The notes: generated from the sequence alone by a model not told the origin. Numbered from the stretch's first letter, positions 1 to 7,763 are shown. The stretch is DNA of 18,666 nucleotides from Sphingopyxis sp. UBA6723 (GCF_002454115.1 NZ_DKIH01000011.1:376539-395204), one strand, 5' to 3'. Numbers and translations: made by a program.

Positions 1-18
1 GCGACGTTTGCGCCAAAG

Positions 19-72
19 CCCCTCCGTCAGCCCTTCGGGCTGCCACCTCCCCATGGCTTCGCCACAGGGAGG
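19..72 (+). repeat. Intergenic hairpin repeat carrying the DUF58 gene's ribosome binding site
   Basis: CAGCCC (28-33) and GGGCTG (37-42) form a hairpin around a TTC loop. Further on, CCTCCC (46-51) can pair with GGGAGG (67-72). The second arm is also the Shine-Dalgarno (AGGGAGGA, 66-73) of the gene starting at 83, so the structure could hide the ribosome binding site. From memory, elements of this CCTCC / CCACCTCCCC / GGGAGG design are scattered between genes in sphingomonads; that is family knowledge, not shown here. The 82 nt before the gene hold nothing else recognisable. Confidence 0.5.
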
Positions 73-82
73 ATCGATTGAT

Positions 83-1399
83 ATGATCTACCCGACCCGA
101 CGCGCGATCTATCTGCTGCTGCTCGGCGCGCCGATGGCGCTCGCGCTCGGGCTGGTGCGGCCCGAGCTGTGGCTGGTGGCGCCCGGGTGGATCGGGGTGA
201 TTTTGGCGTGCCTGATCCTCGACACGATTGCGGGCGCCAGTCCGCGCCAGCTCAACCTCGACGCGCGCTTTCCGCATCAGGTCGGGGTGGGCGATCCCTT
301 TGACCTCGCACTCGCCGCGACCGGACCCGCGGTGCCGCCGCGCGCCGAACTCGCGCTCGCGCTCGACGAACGCTTTGTCGAGGGCGGACGGCTCGCGGGC
401 GATATGCGCCGGACGAACGCGGGCGAGGCCTTGACCCGCACCCTCTCGCTCACCGCGTCGCGGCGCGGTCAGGCGGCGATCGAGGCGCTGTGGGTGCGCT
501 GGGCGGGACCGCTGGGGCTGGTCTGGAAACAGCGCCGGTTCGCGATCGACGGCGCAATCCGCGTCGTCCCTAGCCTGCGCGCGGTGACCGACGAGGGCAG
601 CCGATTGTTCCAGCGCAACAGCTGGTTCGGGTTGCGTCAACAGCGCCTGCGCGGCGAAGGCACCGAATTCGAGGCGCTCGCCGAATATCAACCAGGGATG
701 GACCGCCGCGCGATCGACTGGAACGCGTCGGCGCGCCACGTCAAACTGCTCGCCAAGGAATATCGCGTCGAGCGCGATAACCGCGTGGTCCTTGCGATCG
801 ATAGCGGGCGCACAATGGCCGAGCCCGTCGGCGGGATGCCGCGCGTCGACCGCGCGGTGTCGGCGGCGCTGCTGCTCGCCTATGTCGGGCTGAAACTGAA
901 CGACCGGATCAGCCTGTTTTCGTTCGCGGCCAAACCGCACACGCTGACCCCCGCCTATATGCACACACAGGATTTCCCGGCCCTCCAACGCGCCGCGAGC
1001 CTGATCGATTATGCGCATGTCGAAAGCAATTTCACCCTCGCGCTGACCACGCTCGGCGCGCAGCTCAACCGCCGGTCGCTGATCATATTGTTCACCGAAT
1101 TCACCGACGCGACGAGCGCCGACCTGATGATCCGCGCCGCCGGACGGCTGGTGAAGAAGCACCGGCTGCTGTTCGTCGTCATCCGCGACGAAGAGGTCGA
1201 GAGCGAGGAGCGCCGACGCCCCGAAACCGGCGCCGATGTCACCCGGTCGAACGTCGCTGCGGCGATGCTGCGCGACCGGCAACTGGTGATCGCGCGGCTC
1301 CAGCGGCTCGGCGCCGACGTGATCGAAGTGCCCGCCGATGCGATGGGGGCGAGCGCGGTCGAGGCCTATCTGGGCATCAAGCGGGCGGGCACATTATGA
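83..1399 (+). CDS. DUF58 domain-containing protein
   Basis: Membrane-anchored protein of the DUF58 family, encoded beside MoxR-type AAA+ ATPases in many bacteria; the molecular role is unsettled, with cell-envelope or complex-assembly functions proposed. Two hydrophobic segments (about residues 9-25 and 30-47) are followed by a soluble region. The DUF58 signature, of the form FEALAEYQPGMDRRAIDWNA, starts near residue 196, followed by a von Willebrand A-like segment in which IDSGRT (Asp240) resembles a MIDAS start. The ATG at 83 is chosen because AGGGAGGA lies 9 nt upstream; an in-frame ATG at 8 would add 25 residues unlike the family and would read through the repeat. The 438-residue length is normal. 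The stop overlaps the next gene's start (ATGA), implying translational coupling. The MoxR gene expected upstream is outside the window. Confidence 0.9.
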   Translation: MIYPTRRAIYLLLLGAPMALALGLVRPELWLVAPGWIGVILACLILDTIAGASPRQLNLDARFPHQVGVGDPFDLALAATGPAVPPRAELALALDERFVEGGRLAGDMRRTNAGEALTRTLSLTASRRGQAAIEALWVRWAGPLGLVWKQRRFAIDGAIRVVPSLRAVTDEGSRLFQRNSWFGLRQQRLRGEGTEFEALAEYQPGMDRRAIDWNASARHVKLLAKEYRVERDNRVVLAIDSGRTMAEPVGGMPRVDRAVSAALLLAYVGLKLNDRISLFSFAAKPHTLTPAYMHTQDFPALQRAASLIDYAHVESNFTLALTTLGAQLNRRSLIILFTEFTDATSADLMIRAAGRLVKKHRLLFVVIRDEEVESEERRRPETGADVTRSNVAAAMLRDRQLVIARLQRLGADVIEVPADAMGASAVEAYLGIKRAGTL

Positions 1400-2433
1400 T
1401 CCCTGCGGCGGTCCCCACCCGCGCGCTCGATGCGCCGAGCTTTTCGACGAGCCGCTTTCGCGCCGAGCGCGAGGCCGACTGGATCGCGTTCGACCTGCTG
1501 CTCACCAAGCTGGAAAAGAAAGGCGCCAAGGCGCTGACAAGCGACGAGCTGTTGCAACTGCCCCTGCTCTATCGCGCCACCCTGTCGTCTTTGTCGATCG
1601 CTCGCGCGACGAGCCTCGACAAGGCGCTGCTCGACCATCTTGAGGCGCTGTCGATCCGCGGCTATTTCCTCGTCTATGGCGTGCGCGAGACGCGCTGGAG
1701 CCGCATCCGCCGCTTTTTCCTCTACGACTGGCCCGCCGCAGTGCGGTCGGTGTGGAAAGAAACGATCATCATATCGCTGATCATCCTGCTGGGCGCGATC
1801 ACCAGTTACTCGCTCGTCGCCAGCAACCCCGAATGGTATTATAATTTTGTCGGCGAAGACATGGCGGGCGGCCGCGATCCGCGCGCGACCGCCGAATATC
1901 TGCAATCGACGCTCGGGCATGGCAAGGCGGCAAGCGAGAGTGAAAGCGGGCTGCACGTCTTTGCGACCTATCTCTTCACCCACAACAGCCGCGTATCGAT
2001 CCTGTCCTTTGCGCTGGGCTTTGCCTTTGGCGTGCCGACGATGATGCTCGAATTTTATCAGGGCATTGGCCTCGGCGCGATGATGGCGGTGTTTGCGGGC
2101 AAGGGGCTGGGTTTCGATTTCGGCGGCTGGCTGTTCATCCACGGCACCACCGAGCTGTTCGCCGCCGCGCTGTCGGGCGCCGCCGGGCTGCGCATCGGCG
2201 CCGCGGTCGTCTTTCCCGGCGCGCGCAGCCGGTTACAGGCGGCAGCGGAAGCGGGACGCACCGCGGGCAAGGTGATGGTCGGGGTCATCTTGATGCTGTT
2301 CATGGCCGGGCTGCTCGAAGGGTTCGGGCGCCAGCTGATCACCGACACGATGCTGCGCTATGGCATCGGGTCGCTGATGCTGCTGTTCTGGATCGCCTAT
2401 TATTACATCCCGCGCCGCGAGGATGTCGCATGA
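1396..2433 (+). CDS. Stage II sporulation protein M (SpoIIM/DUF95) family membrane protein
   Basis: Polytopic inner-membrane protein of 345 residues. The first 120 residues are soluble and charged. Hydrophobic spans follow at about 121-142, two around 195-235, and then 245-275, 292-312 and 320-342. The motif HGTTEL (His249-Leu254) within a membrane-associated segment matches the conserved HGxxEL motif of the family, and LLEGF in the penultimate span is also typical. In Bacillus, SpoIIM belongs to the forespore engulfment complex. Non-sporulating Proteobacteria carry homologues next to DUF58 and RDD genes, where the role is unknown. It overlaps both neighbours by 4 nt (ATGA), so it is almost certainly co-translated with them. 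No sporulation role should be inferred. Confidence 0.9.
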   Translation: MIPAAVPTRALDAPSFSTSRFRAEREADWIAFDLLLTKLEKKGAKALTSDELLQLPLLYRATLSSLSIARATSLDKALLDHLEALSIRGYFLVYGVRETRWSRIRRFFLYDWPAAVRSVWKETIIISLIILLGAITSYSLVASNPEWYYNFVGEDMAGGRDPRATAEYLQSTLGHGKAASESESGLHVFATYLFTHNSRVSILSFALGFAFGVPTMMLEFYQGIGLGAMMAVFAGKGLGFDFGGWLFIHGTTELFAAALSGAAGLRIGAAVVFPGARSRLQAAAEAGRTAGKVMVGVILMLFMAGLLEGFGRQLITDTMLRYGIGSLMLLFWIAYYYIPRREDVA

Positions 2434-3305
2434 GCGCCGCCGCCGCCCAGGCCAATGCGAAGTCGCGCGCGGCGCGGGCAAAGAAGGTTCGCCAGTTCAT
2501 CACCCCCGAGGGGGTCGATCTGGAGCTGCGGATCGCGAGTTCGGGCTTGCGCTTTGGTGCGCTGTTGATCGATCTGATCCTGATCGTGCTGGCGCTCGTC
2601 CTGTTCTCGCTCGTGATGCTGTGGATCGGCTTTGCGTCGCAATCCGACATCACCATGGTCGTCTGGATGCTCGGCGCCTTTCTGCTCCGCACCTTCTGGT
2701 TCATCGGCTTCGAGCTGGGCTCGCGCGCCGCGACCCCGGGCAAACGTCTGATGGGCATCCGCGTCGTTGCACGCGACGGCGGCCGCCTGACCGCCGATGC
2801 CGTGGTCGCGCGCAATTTGATCCGCGAGCTGGAGCTGTTCCTGCCGCTGATGATGCTGGGCGTGGGCGCGGCGGAGGATGCGGTGTCGGGGTGGACCATG
2901 GTAGCGGGGGTGCTCTGGTCGCTGACGCTCAGCCTGTTCCTGCTGTTCAACCGCGACCGGATGCGGATGGGCGACCTGATCGCCGGGACGTGGGTGGTGA
3001 TGGCGCAGCGGGTGAAACTCGACGCCGACATCGCGACCGACGGCGCGGGCGACACGATGATCTTCAGCGAAGCCGAGCTTGCGGTCTATGGCATTTTCGA
3101 GTTGCAGGAGCTCGAACGGGTGCTCCGCGCCAAGGATGCGCGCTCGATGCGCGAGGTCGCCGACACGATCCGTGCCAAAATCGGCCGCCCGGTCGCCGAA
3201 GAGGATGACGTCTTCCTGCTCAGCTACTACCGCCAATTGAAAGCCCGGCTCGAACGCAAACTGCTGTTCGGCAAACGGCGAGAGGATAAACATGCCAGTG
3301 ACTGA
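2430..3305 (+). CDS. RDD family membrane protein
   Basis: Integral membrane protein of 291 residues. A basic N-terminal tail (1-22) precedes hydrophobic spans at about 41-66, 73-95 and 136-172. The family-defining residues are visible: Arg41 and Asp48 at the start of the first span (RFGALLIDLIL), GKRLMGIRVV (104-113) after the second, and NRDRMRMGDLIAGTWVV ending the core near residue 190. About 100 hydrophilic residues follow, ending in a very basic tail. RDD proteins have no settled general function, although some have been linked to ion or solute transport. The start overlaps the SpoIIM gene by 4 nt and the end overlaps the nitroreductase by 14 nt. The DUF58-SpoIIM-RDD order supports one membrane complex, which is inference. 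Confidence 0.9.
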   Translation: MSAAAAQANAKSRAARAKKVRQFITPEGVDLELRIASSGLRFGALLIDLILIVLALVLFSLVMLWIGFASQSDITMVVWMLGAFLLRTFWFIGFELGSRAATPGKRLMGIRVVARDGGRLTADAVVARNLIRELELFLPLMMLGVGAAEDAVSGWTMVAGVLWSLTLSLFLLFNRDRMRMGDLIAGTWVVMAQRVKLDADIATDGAGDTMIFSEAELAVYGIFELQELERVLRAKDARSMREVADTIRAKIGRPVAEEDDVFLLSYYRQLKARLERKLLFGKRREDKHASD

Positions 3306-3981
3306 CCCGCTTTCCGTAACCGCCGCCCTGCACCAGCGGCGATCGATCCGAAAATTCACCGACCAGCCCGTCGATCCCGCGCTGCTCAAGGATATTTTCG
3401 CCGCAGCGCAGCGCGCGCCGTCGGGCGGCAACCTCCAGCCCTGGCAGGCGACGGTGCTCACCGATAAACCCTGGCAGGCGGTGAAGGACGCGGTCGCGGC
3501 GCGACTCGCGATGGGGCGCGAAGGGTATCAGCCCGAATATGACATTTATCCCAAGGGGCTGACCGATCCGTGGGAAGCGCGCCGCTTCGGCGTCGGCGAG
3601 GGGCTTTATGCCGCGCTCGGTATCCCGCGCGAGGACAAAGCGGGGCGACTCGCTCAGTTCGTGGAGAATTACCGGGGCTTCGGCGCACCGGTGATGCTTT
3701 TTCTCCACTGCTCGCGCATCATGGGGCCGCCGCAATGGTCGGACATGGGCATGTGGCTGCAATCGGTGATGCTGCTCCTCGTCGAGGCCGGGCTCGCCAG
3801 TTGCCCGCAGGAATGCTGGGCGATGTATGGGAAGACGGTGCGCGAGACGCTGGCGCTGGGCGACGACCAGATTTTGTTCACCGGCCTCGCGATCGGCTAT
3901 GCTGATGAAGGTGCCGCGGTGAACCAGTGGCCGGTCCCGCGCGTAGGACTGGACGAAGTGATCGATTGGCAGGGATTTTGA
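3292..3981 (+). CDS. Nitroreductase family FMN-dependent oxidoreductase
   Basis: Cytosolic flavoprotein of 229 residues that probably uses FMN and NAD(P)H to reduce nitroaromatics, quinones or a related electrophile; the substrate cannot be read from sequence. The FMN phosphate-binding start is clear: RRSIRKF (16-22) followed by PSGGNLQPW (43-51). The central SDMGMWLQSVMLLLVEAGLAS helix and GLAIGYAD near residue 200 are typical of the nitroreductase fold. A GAGAGG-like ribosome binding site lies 7-12 nt before the ATG, inside the 3' end of the RDD gene. The 14-nt overlap places it in the same transcript, although nitroreductases are not a usual part of the DUF58 cluster. Confidence 0.9.
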   Translation: MPVTDPLSVTAALHQRRSIRKFTDQPVDPALLKDIFAAAQRAPSGGNLQPWQATVLTDKPWQAVKDAVAARLAMGREGYQPEYDIYPKGLTDPWEARRFGVGEGLYAALGIPREDKAGRLAQFVENYRGFGAPVMLFLHCSRIMGPPQWSDMGMWLQSVMLLLVEAGLASCPQECWAMYGKTVRETLALGDDQILFTGLAIGYADEGAAVNQWPVPRVGLDEVIDWQGF

Positions 3982-3983
3982 GT

Positions 3984-4490
3984 ATGAAGCGGCAAGCGAT
4001 GTGGACACGATACGGGCTGATGGTGCCGGTGATGCTGGCGGTAGCCGGTTGCGCCGCGGTGCCGACCCCCGCGCCGCCGCCGCCGCGCCCCGCGCCGGTT
4101 GCCGCCGCGCCAGCCCCTGCCCCGCTACCGACCCCGACCCGCGGCTGGGAGGAACGCGCCGTCGATGCGGGTAGCTGGCGTTATGACGCGGGCAGCCGCG
4201 CCGCGACCTTCGTGCCAACCGGCAGCGCCAATCCGCTTCTCACCATGACATGCAGCGGCAGCGCGATCCGCCTGACGTCGGCGCTGGTCGGCGCGGTTAG
4301 CCTGCGGACCAGCGCCGGGACGGACCAGATCCGCTTCGATGGCGGCAGCGCGACGCTGCCCAACCGCGACCCGCGGCTCGACCGCATTGCGTTCAGCCGC
4401 GGGCGGTTCGCGCTGGAAACGCCGGGTGGTGGCGCGCTGACGCTGCCGGTACAGTCGGAAATCGGGCGGGTGATCGAGGATTGCCGATAG
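3984..4490 (+). CDS. Predicted lipoprotein of unknown function
   Basis: A 168-residue protein with a lipoprotein signal peptide: basic start, hydrophobic stretch, then a VAGC lipobox with Cys23 as the predicted lipidated residue. After it comes a proline/alanine-rich spacer (about 25-50) that probably spans periplasm or peptidoglycan, then a compact C-terminal domain of about 115 residues with two further cysteines (MTCSG and the penultimate residue Cys167), which could form a disulfide. I do not recognise the domain. The ATG at 3984 is chosen because AGGGA (3971-3975) lies 8 nt upstream and it gives a clean signal peptide; a longer in-frame start at 3927 inside the nitroreductase gene would bury the signal. 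It follows the nitroreductase stop by 2 nt and is the last gene of the operon. Confidence 0.75.
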   Translation: MKRQAMWTRYGLMVPVMLAVAGCAAVPTPAPPPPRPAPVAAAPAPAPLPTPTRGWEERAVDAGSWRYDAGSRAATFVPTGSANPLLTMTCSGSAIRLTSALVGAVSLRTSAGTDQIRFDGGSATLPNRDPRLDRIAFSRGRFALETPGGGALTLPVQSEIGRVIEDCR

Positions 4491-4496
4491 CGTGAT

Positions 4497-4609
4497 CCCC
4501 TCCCCTTCAGGGGAGGGGCAGCGAGACTTGCCAGCTTGCTGGCTTAGTCGCAGCGGGGTGGGCCTAAGGCCGCAAACCCCACCCCAACCCCTCCCCTGAA
4601 GGGGAGGGG
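4497..4609. repeat. Composite inverted-repeat element between convergent genes
   Basis: The element is bounded by two 22-nt near-palindromes, 4497-4518 and 4588-4609, that are exact reverse complements of one another. Each is CCCCTCCCC, a four-base centre, then GGGGAGGGG. Between them lie a perfect stem GCCAGC-TT-GCTGGC (4530-4543) and a pair GGGGTGGG (4555-4562) with CCCACCCC (4578-4585), whose loop holds GGCC-TAA-GGCC (4561-4571). The DNA can fold into nested hairpins on either strand. It sits between two convergent genes, where it could stop transcription or protect mRNA ends from both sides, but no T-tract follows either arm. It looks like a dispersed extragenic palindromic element. Confidence 0.8.
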
Positions 4610-4619
4610 CATAGGCAAG

Positions 4620-5066
4620 CTAACTCCCCAGCTGCACCGTTCCGCCGCGGATCCAGCCCCAGCGGCACGGACCCTGATATTCGCGCGCGTCGCGCACCGA
4701 TTTGCCGACCCCGCACATGTCAGGATCGGTGCCGGGGGCCGCGAAGACTACCCCGAACCATGCATCATTCTCAGCCGCTTCGCATAGCGACACATTGGCG
4801 CCGCCCGCCAGCTTTGCCTTGACCGCGCGCGTTTCGCCCGGTGCCCAATATACGTCCGTGCCGCCCGCCTTGACCCGGCTGATGCTCGAACAGGCGGGCA
4901 GGCTTGGCCCTTCGGTGCCGATCATCACCGCGCGCGTCGCGAGCGGTTCGCCCGCCACGGCGGGAGCGTTTTCGGTGGGCGGTGCGGGCTGGCTGCACGC
5001 GGCGAGCGGCAACGCCAGGACGGCAAACAACGACAGTGTTCCATGCGGGGGGATGAGGGTTTTCAT
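4620..5066 (-). CDS. Predicted lipoprotein of unknown function
   Basis: A 148-residue protein with a lipoprotein signal: hydrophobic stretch 10-20 and lipobox LAAC with Cys24 as the acylated residue, followed by SQPAPP, a typical flexible linker. Ser at +2 after Cys favours an outer-membrane destination under the usual Lol rule, which is inference. The mature part has about 100 residues with four cysteines (in LPACSS, SLCEAA, PDMCGV and GPCRWGW), suggesting two disulfides. I do not recognise the domain. It is transcribed divergently from gyrB and convergently toward the composite repeat. No strong ribosome binding site precedes the ATG; a promoter ending 6 nt before it suggests a leaderless mRNA. 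Confidence 0.75.
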   Translation of the reverse strand: MKTLIPPHGTLSLFAVLALPLAACSQPAPPTENAPAVAGEPLATRAVMIGTEGPSLPACSSISRVKAGGTDVYWAPGETRAVKAKLAGGANVSLCEAAENDAWFGVVFAAPGTDPDMCGVGKSVRDAREYQGPCRWGWIRGGTVQLGS

Positions 5067-5072
5067 GCCCCG

Positions 5073-5101
5073 AATCTAGCCGTCGCGGCGTGACCATGCA
5101 A
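5073..5101 (-). promoter_or_regulatory. Promoter for the minus-strand lipoprotein gene, probably leaderless
   Basis: On the minus strand, TTGCAT (5101-5096) is followed by a 17-nt spacer and TAGATT (5078-5073), then six bases and the ATG at 5066. GCTAGATT also matches seven of eight positions of the Caulobacter-type -10 element GCTANAWC. With standard geometry the start of transcription falls on the A of the ATG. Confidence 0.55.
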
Positions 5102-5137
5102 CGCTCGTCGCGATAACGCCAAGACCCGCATTTTCGC

Positions 5138-5168
5138 TTGGGTTTTGCCGCCTGCGACCCTATATAAT
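5138..5168 (+). promoter_or_regulatory. gyrB promoter, probably leaderless
   Basis: TTGGGT (5138-5143) is followed by a 17-nt spacer and TATATA (5161-5166), then six bases to the gyrB ATG. An overlapping perfect TATAAT occurs at 5163-5168 with a 19-nt spacer. No Shine-Dalgarno is visible before the ATG. Either reading puts the transcription start at or within a few bases of the start codon. Confidence 0.55.
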
Positions 5169-5172
5169 CGGC

Positions 5173-7749
5173 ATGACGGACACCCCTGAAAATGCGGCGC
5201 CGAGCGCCAACGCCAACCTTCCCAATGCCAATGCTTATGGCGCTGATTCGATCAAGGTTCTCAAGGGCCTGGATGCGGTACGCAAGCGCCCGGGCATGTA
5301 TATCGGCGACACCGACGACGGGTCGGGGCTGCATCACATGGTGTTCGAAGTCAGCGACAATGCGATCGACGAAGCGCTCGCGGGGCATTGCGACCTTGTC
5401 CTGATCACGTTGAACAGCGACGGATCGGTCAGCGTCGAGGACAATGGTCGGGGCATTCCGACCGGCATTCACGCCGAAGAAGGCATTTCGGCGGCCGAGG
5501 TCATCATGACCCAGCTCCACGCCGGCGGGAAGTTCGAGAACACCAGCGACGACAATGCGTATAAGGTGTCGGGCGGCCTGCATGGGGTCGGCGTCAGCGT
5601 GGTCAACGCGCTGTCCGAATGGCTTGAGCTGACGATCTGGCGCGATGGCGAGGAGCATTGGATGCGCTTCGAACATGGCGATTCGGTCGCCCCGCTCAAG
5701 GTCACCGGCCCCGCCCCGGCAGGCAAGAAGGGCACGCGCGTCACTTTTCAGGCATCGACCGAGACCTTCAAGAACGTCCTCGAATTCGATTTCGAAAAGC
5801 TGGAACATCGTTACCGCGAGCTCGCGTTCCTCAATTCGGGGGTACGGATCAAGCTGGTCGATGCCCGCCATGCCGAGCATCAGTCCCACGATCTTTATTA
5901 TGAGGGCGGCATCGGCGCCTTCGTCAAATATCTCGACCGCAACAAGAATGCGCTGCTGCCCGATCCGATCGCGATCAGCAGCGAACGCGACGGCATTGGC
6001 ATCGAGGTCGCGCTCGAATGGAACGACAGCTATTATGAAAATGTGCTGTGTTTCACCAACAACATCCCGCAGCGCGACGGCGGCACCCACTTGGCCGCGT
6101 TCCGCGCCGCGCTGACGCGCACGATCAATGGCTATGGCGACAAGTCGGGCATCCTGAAGAAAGAGAAGGTCTCGCTGACCGGCGACGACATGCGCGAGGG
6201 GCTGACCGCGATCGTGTCGGTCAAGCTGCCCGACCCGAAATTCAGCTCGCAGACCAAGGACAAGCTGGTCAGCAGCGAAGTGCGCCAGCCGCTCGAAAGC
6301 CTGATGGCCGACCGAATGACCGAATGGCTCGAGGAAAATCCCGCTTATGCCAAGGCGGTGATCCAGAAGGTCATCGATGCCGCCGCGGCGCGCGAAGCCG
6401 CGAAAAAGGCGCGCGAGCTGACGCGGCGCAAGGGCGCGATGGACATCGCCAGCCTGCCCGGCAAGCTCGCCGATTGCCAGGAGCGCGACCCCGCCAAATG
6501 CGAACTCTTCCTCGTCGAGGGTGATTCGGCAGGCGGGTCAGCCAAGCAGGGCCGCGACCGCAAGGTTCAGGCGATCCTGCCGCTGAAGGGCAAGATCTTG
6601 AACGTCGAACGCGCGCGCTTTGACCGCATCATTTCGTCGAAGGAAGTCGGGACGCTGATCCAGGCGCTCGGGGCCGGGATCCGCGACGAGTTCAACATCG
6701 AAAAGCTGCGCTATCACAAGATCGTGATCATGACCGACGCCGACGTCGATGGCGCGCATATCCGCACGCTGTTGCTCACCTTCTTCTATCGCCAGATGCC
6801 CGAGATCATCGAGGGCGGTTATCTCTACATCGCGCAGCCGCCGCTCTACAAAGTCGCCAAGGGGCGCAGCGAAGTCTATCTGAAAGACGATACCGCGCTG
6901 GAAAATTATCTCGTCGACGGCGGCATTGACGCGCTGATGCTCGAAACCACCGGTGGGGCGCGCTCGGGCAACGACTTGCGCGATCTGATCGACCATGGCC
7001 GCCGCTTGCGTGCGCTGATGCGCTATGTGCCGCGCGGCCACAATTACGAGTTGGTCGAGGCGCTGGCGTTGAACGGTGCGCTCGATCCGGCGCTCGACAG
7101 CGCCGGGCGCACCGCCGCCGGGGTCCGCGCCGCCGAATGGCTCAACGCCGCCGAACGCGCGCTCACGGGCGGGATCGAGGCGAAATGGACGATCACCGCC
7201 AGCGATGGTGGCTATACGCTAGAGAAGCGGTGGCGCGGGGTCAGCGATCATCATGCGATTGACGCCGCGTTCCTGGCGAGCCAGGAGGGGCGCCGCCTGC
7301 ACAAGCTGGCGACCGAACAGGCCGAGACCTATGCCCACCCCAGCCGGTTGGTAAAGGGCAGCAGCGCCGCGGCAATGGCCGCCGACGCCGCCGCGCTGGC
7401 CGCGGCCGAGGCCGCCGCAGACGATGCCGAAGCGAGCGACAGCGACCTGCCCGCCGCCAGCACCGGCAAGGTCACCCCGATCACGCGTCCGTCCGAACTG
7501 CTCGAGGCGATCTTCGCGCACAGCCGCAAGGGGCTGGCGATCAGCCGCTACAAGGGGCTGGGCGAGATGAATGCCGAGCAACTCTGGGAAACCACGCTCG
7601 ATCCATCGAATCGCTCGCTGCTGCGCGTCGAAGCCGAACAGGCCGACATCGCGCACGAAATCTTTGAGCGATTGATGGGCGACGAGGTCGAACCGCGGCG
7701 CGAATTCATCCAGACCAACGCCTTGTCCGTCGCCAATCTCGACGTCTGA
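5173..7749 (+). CDS. gyrB: DNA gyrase subunit B
   Basis: ATPase subunit of DNA gyrase, which with GyrA introduces negative supercoils into DNA. The GHKL ATPase domain shows Glu59 and Asn63 (HHMVFEVSDNAIDEA), EDNGRGIP (89-96, Asp90) and GGLHGVGVSVVNALS (134-148). The transducer domain carries QTKDKLVSSEV (360-370), including the lysine that contacts the ATP gamma-phosphate. The TOPRIM region has EGDSAGGSAKQGRDR (449-463) and DADVDGAHIRTLLL (522-535), with Glu449, Asp522 and Asp524 as probable metal ligands. Residues about 565-770 are the insert found in Gram-negative GyrB; it ends in an alanine-rich linker (731-757). The core resumes at ISRYKGLGEMN (790-800). The 858-residue length is somewhat long for the family, mostly through the insert. 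The next in-frame Met is Met42, inside the ATPase domain, so the ATG at 5173 is secure. Confidence 0.98.
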   Translation: MTDTPENAAPSANANLPNANAYGADSIKVLKGLDAVRKRPGMYIGDTDDGSGLHHMVFEVSDNAIDEALAGHCDLVLITLNSDGSVSVEDNGRGIPTGIHAEEGISAAEVIMTQLHAGGKFENTSDDNAYKVSGGLHGVGVSVVNALSEWLELTIWRDGEEHWMRFEHGDSVAPLKVTGPAPAGKKGTRVTFQASTETFKNVLEFDFEKLEHRYRELAFLNSGVRIKLVDARHAEHQSHDLYYEGGIGAFVKYLDRNKNALLPDPIAISSERDGIGIEVALEWNDSYYENVLCFTNNIPQRDGGTHLAAFRAALTRTINGYGDKSGILKKEKVSLTGDDMREGLTAIVSVKLPDPKFSSQTKDKLVSSEVRQPLESLMADRMTEWLEENPAYAKAVIQKVIDAAAAREAAKKARELTRRKGAMDIASLPGKLADCQERDPAKCELFLVEGDSAGGSAKQGRDRKVQAILPLKGKILNVERARFDRIISSKEVGTLIQALGAGIRDEFNIEKLRYHKIVIMTDADVDGAHIRTLLLTFFYRQMPEIIEGGYLYIAQPPLYKVAKGRSEVYLKDDTALENYLVDGGIDALMLETTGGARSGNDLRDLIDHGRRLRALMRYVPRGHNYELVEALALNGALDPALDSAGRTAAGVRAAEWLNAAERALTGGIEAKWTITASDGGYTLEKRWRGVSDHHAIDAAFLASQEGRRLHKLATEQAETYAHPSRLVKGSSAAAMAADAAALAAAEAAADDAEASDSDLPAASTGKVTPITRPSELLEAIFAHSRKGLAISRYKGLGEMNAEQLWETTLDPSNRSLLRVEAEQADIAHEIFERLMGDEVEPRREFIQTNALSVANLDV

Positions 7750-7751
7750 CG

Positions 7752-7763
7752 GCGCGGCCGCGC
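7752..7763. other. 12-bp perfect GC palindrome between gyrB and the photolyase gene
   Basis: GCGCGGCCGCGC is its own reverse complement and lies between the gyrB stop and the photolyase ATG (7769). It contains a NotI-type GCGGCCGC core. It fills the place where a ribosome binding site would sit. It could be chance in such GC-rich DNA. Confidence 0.35.

Noticed and set aside
1396..2433. A sporulation role for the SpoIIM-family gene
   Set aside because: The family name comes from Bacillus; in this context (DUF58, RDD, Gram-negative) homologues occur in organisms that do not form spores.
4771..6090. Long minus-strand frame covering the lipoprotein gene and the start of gyrB
   Set aside because: It overlaps two well-supported genes in other frames and crosses a promoter region; the product resembles no family.
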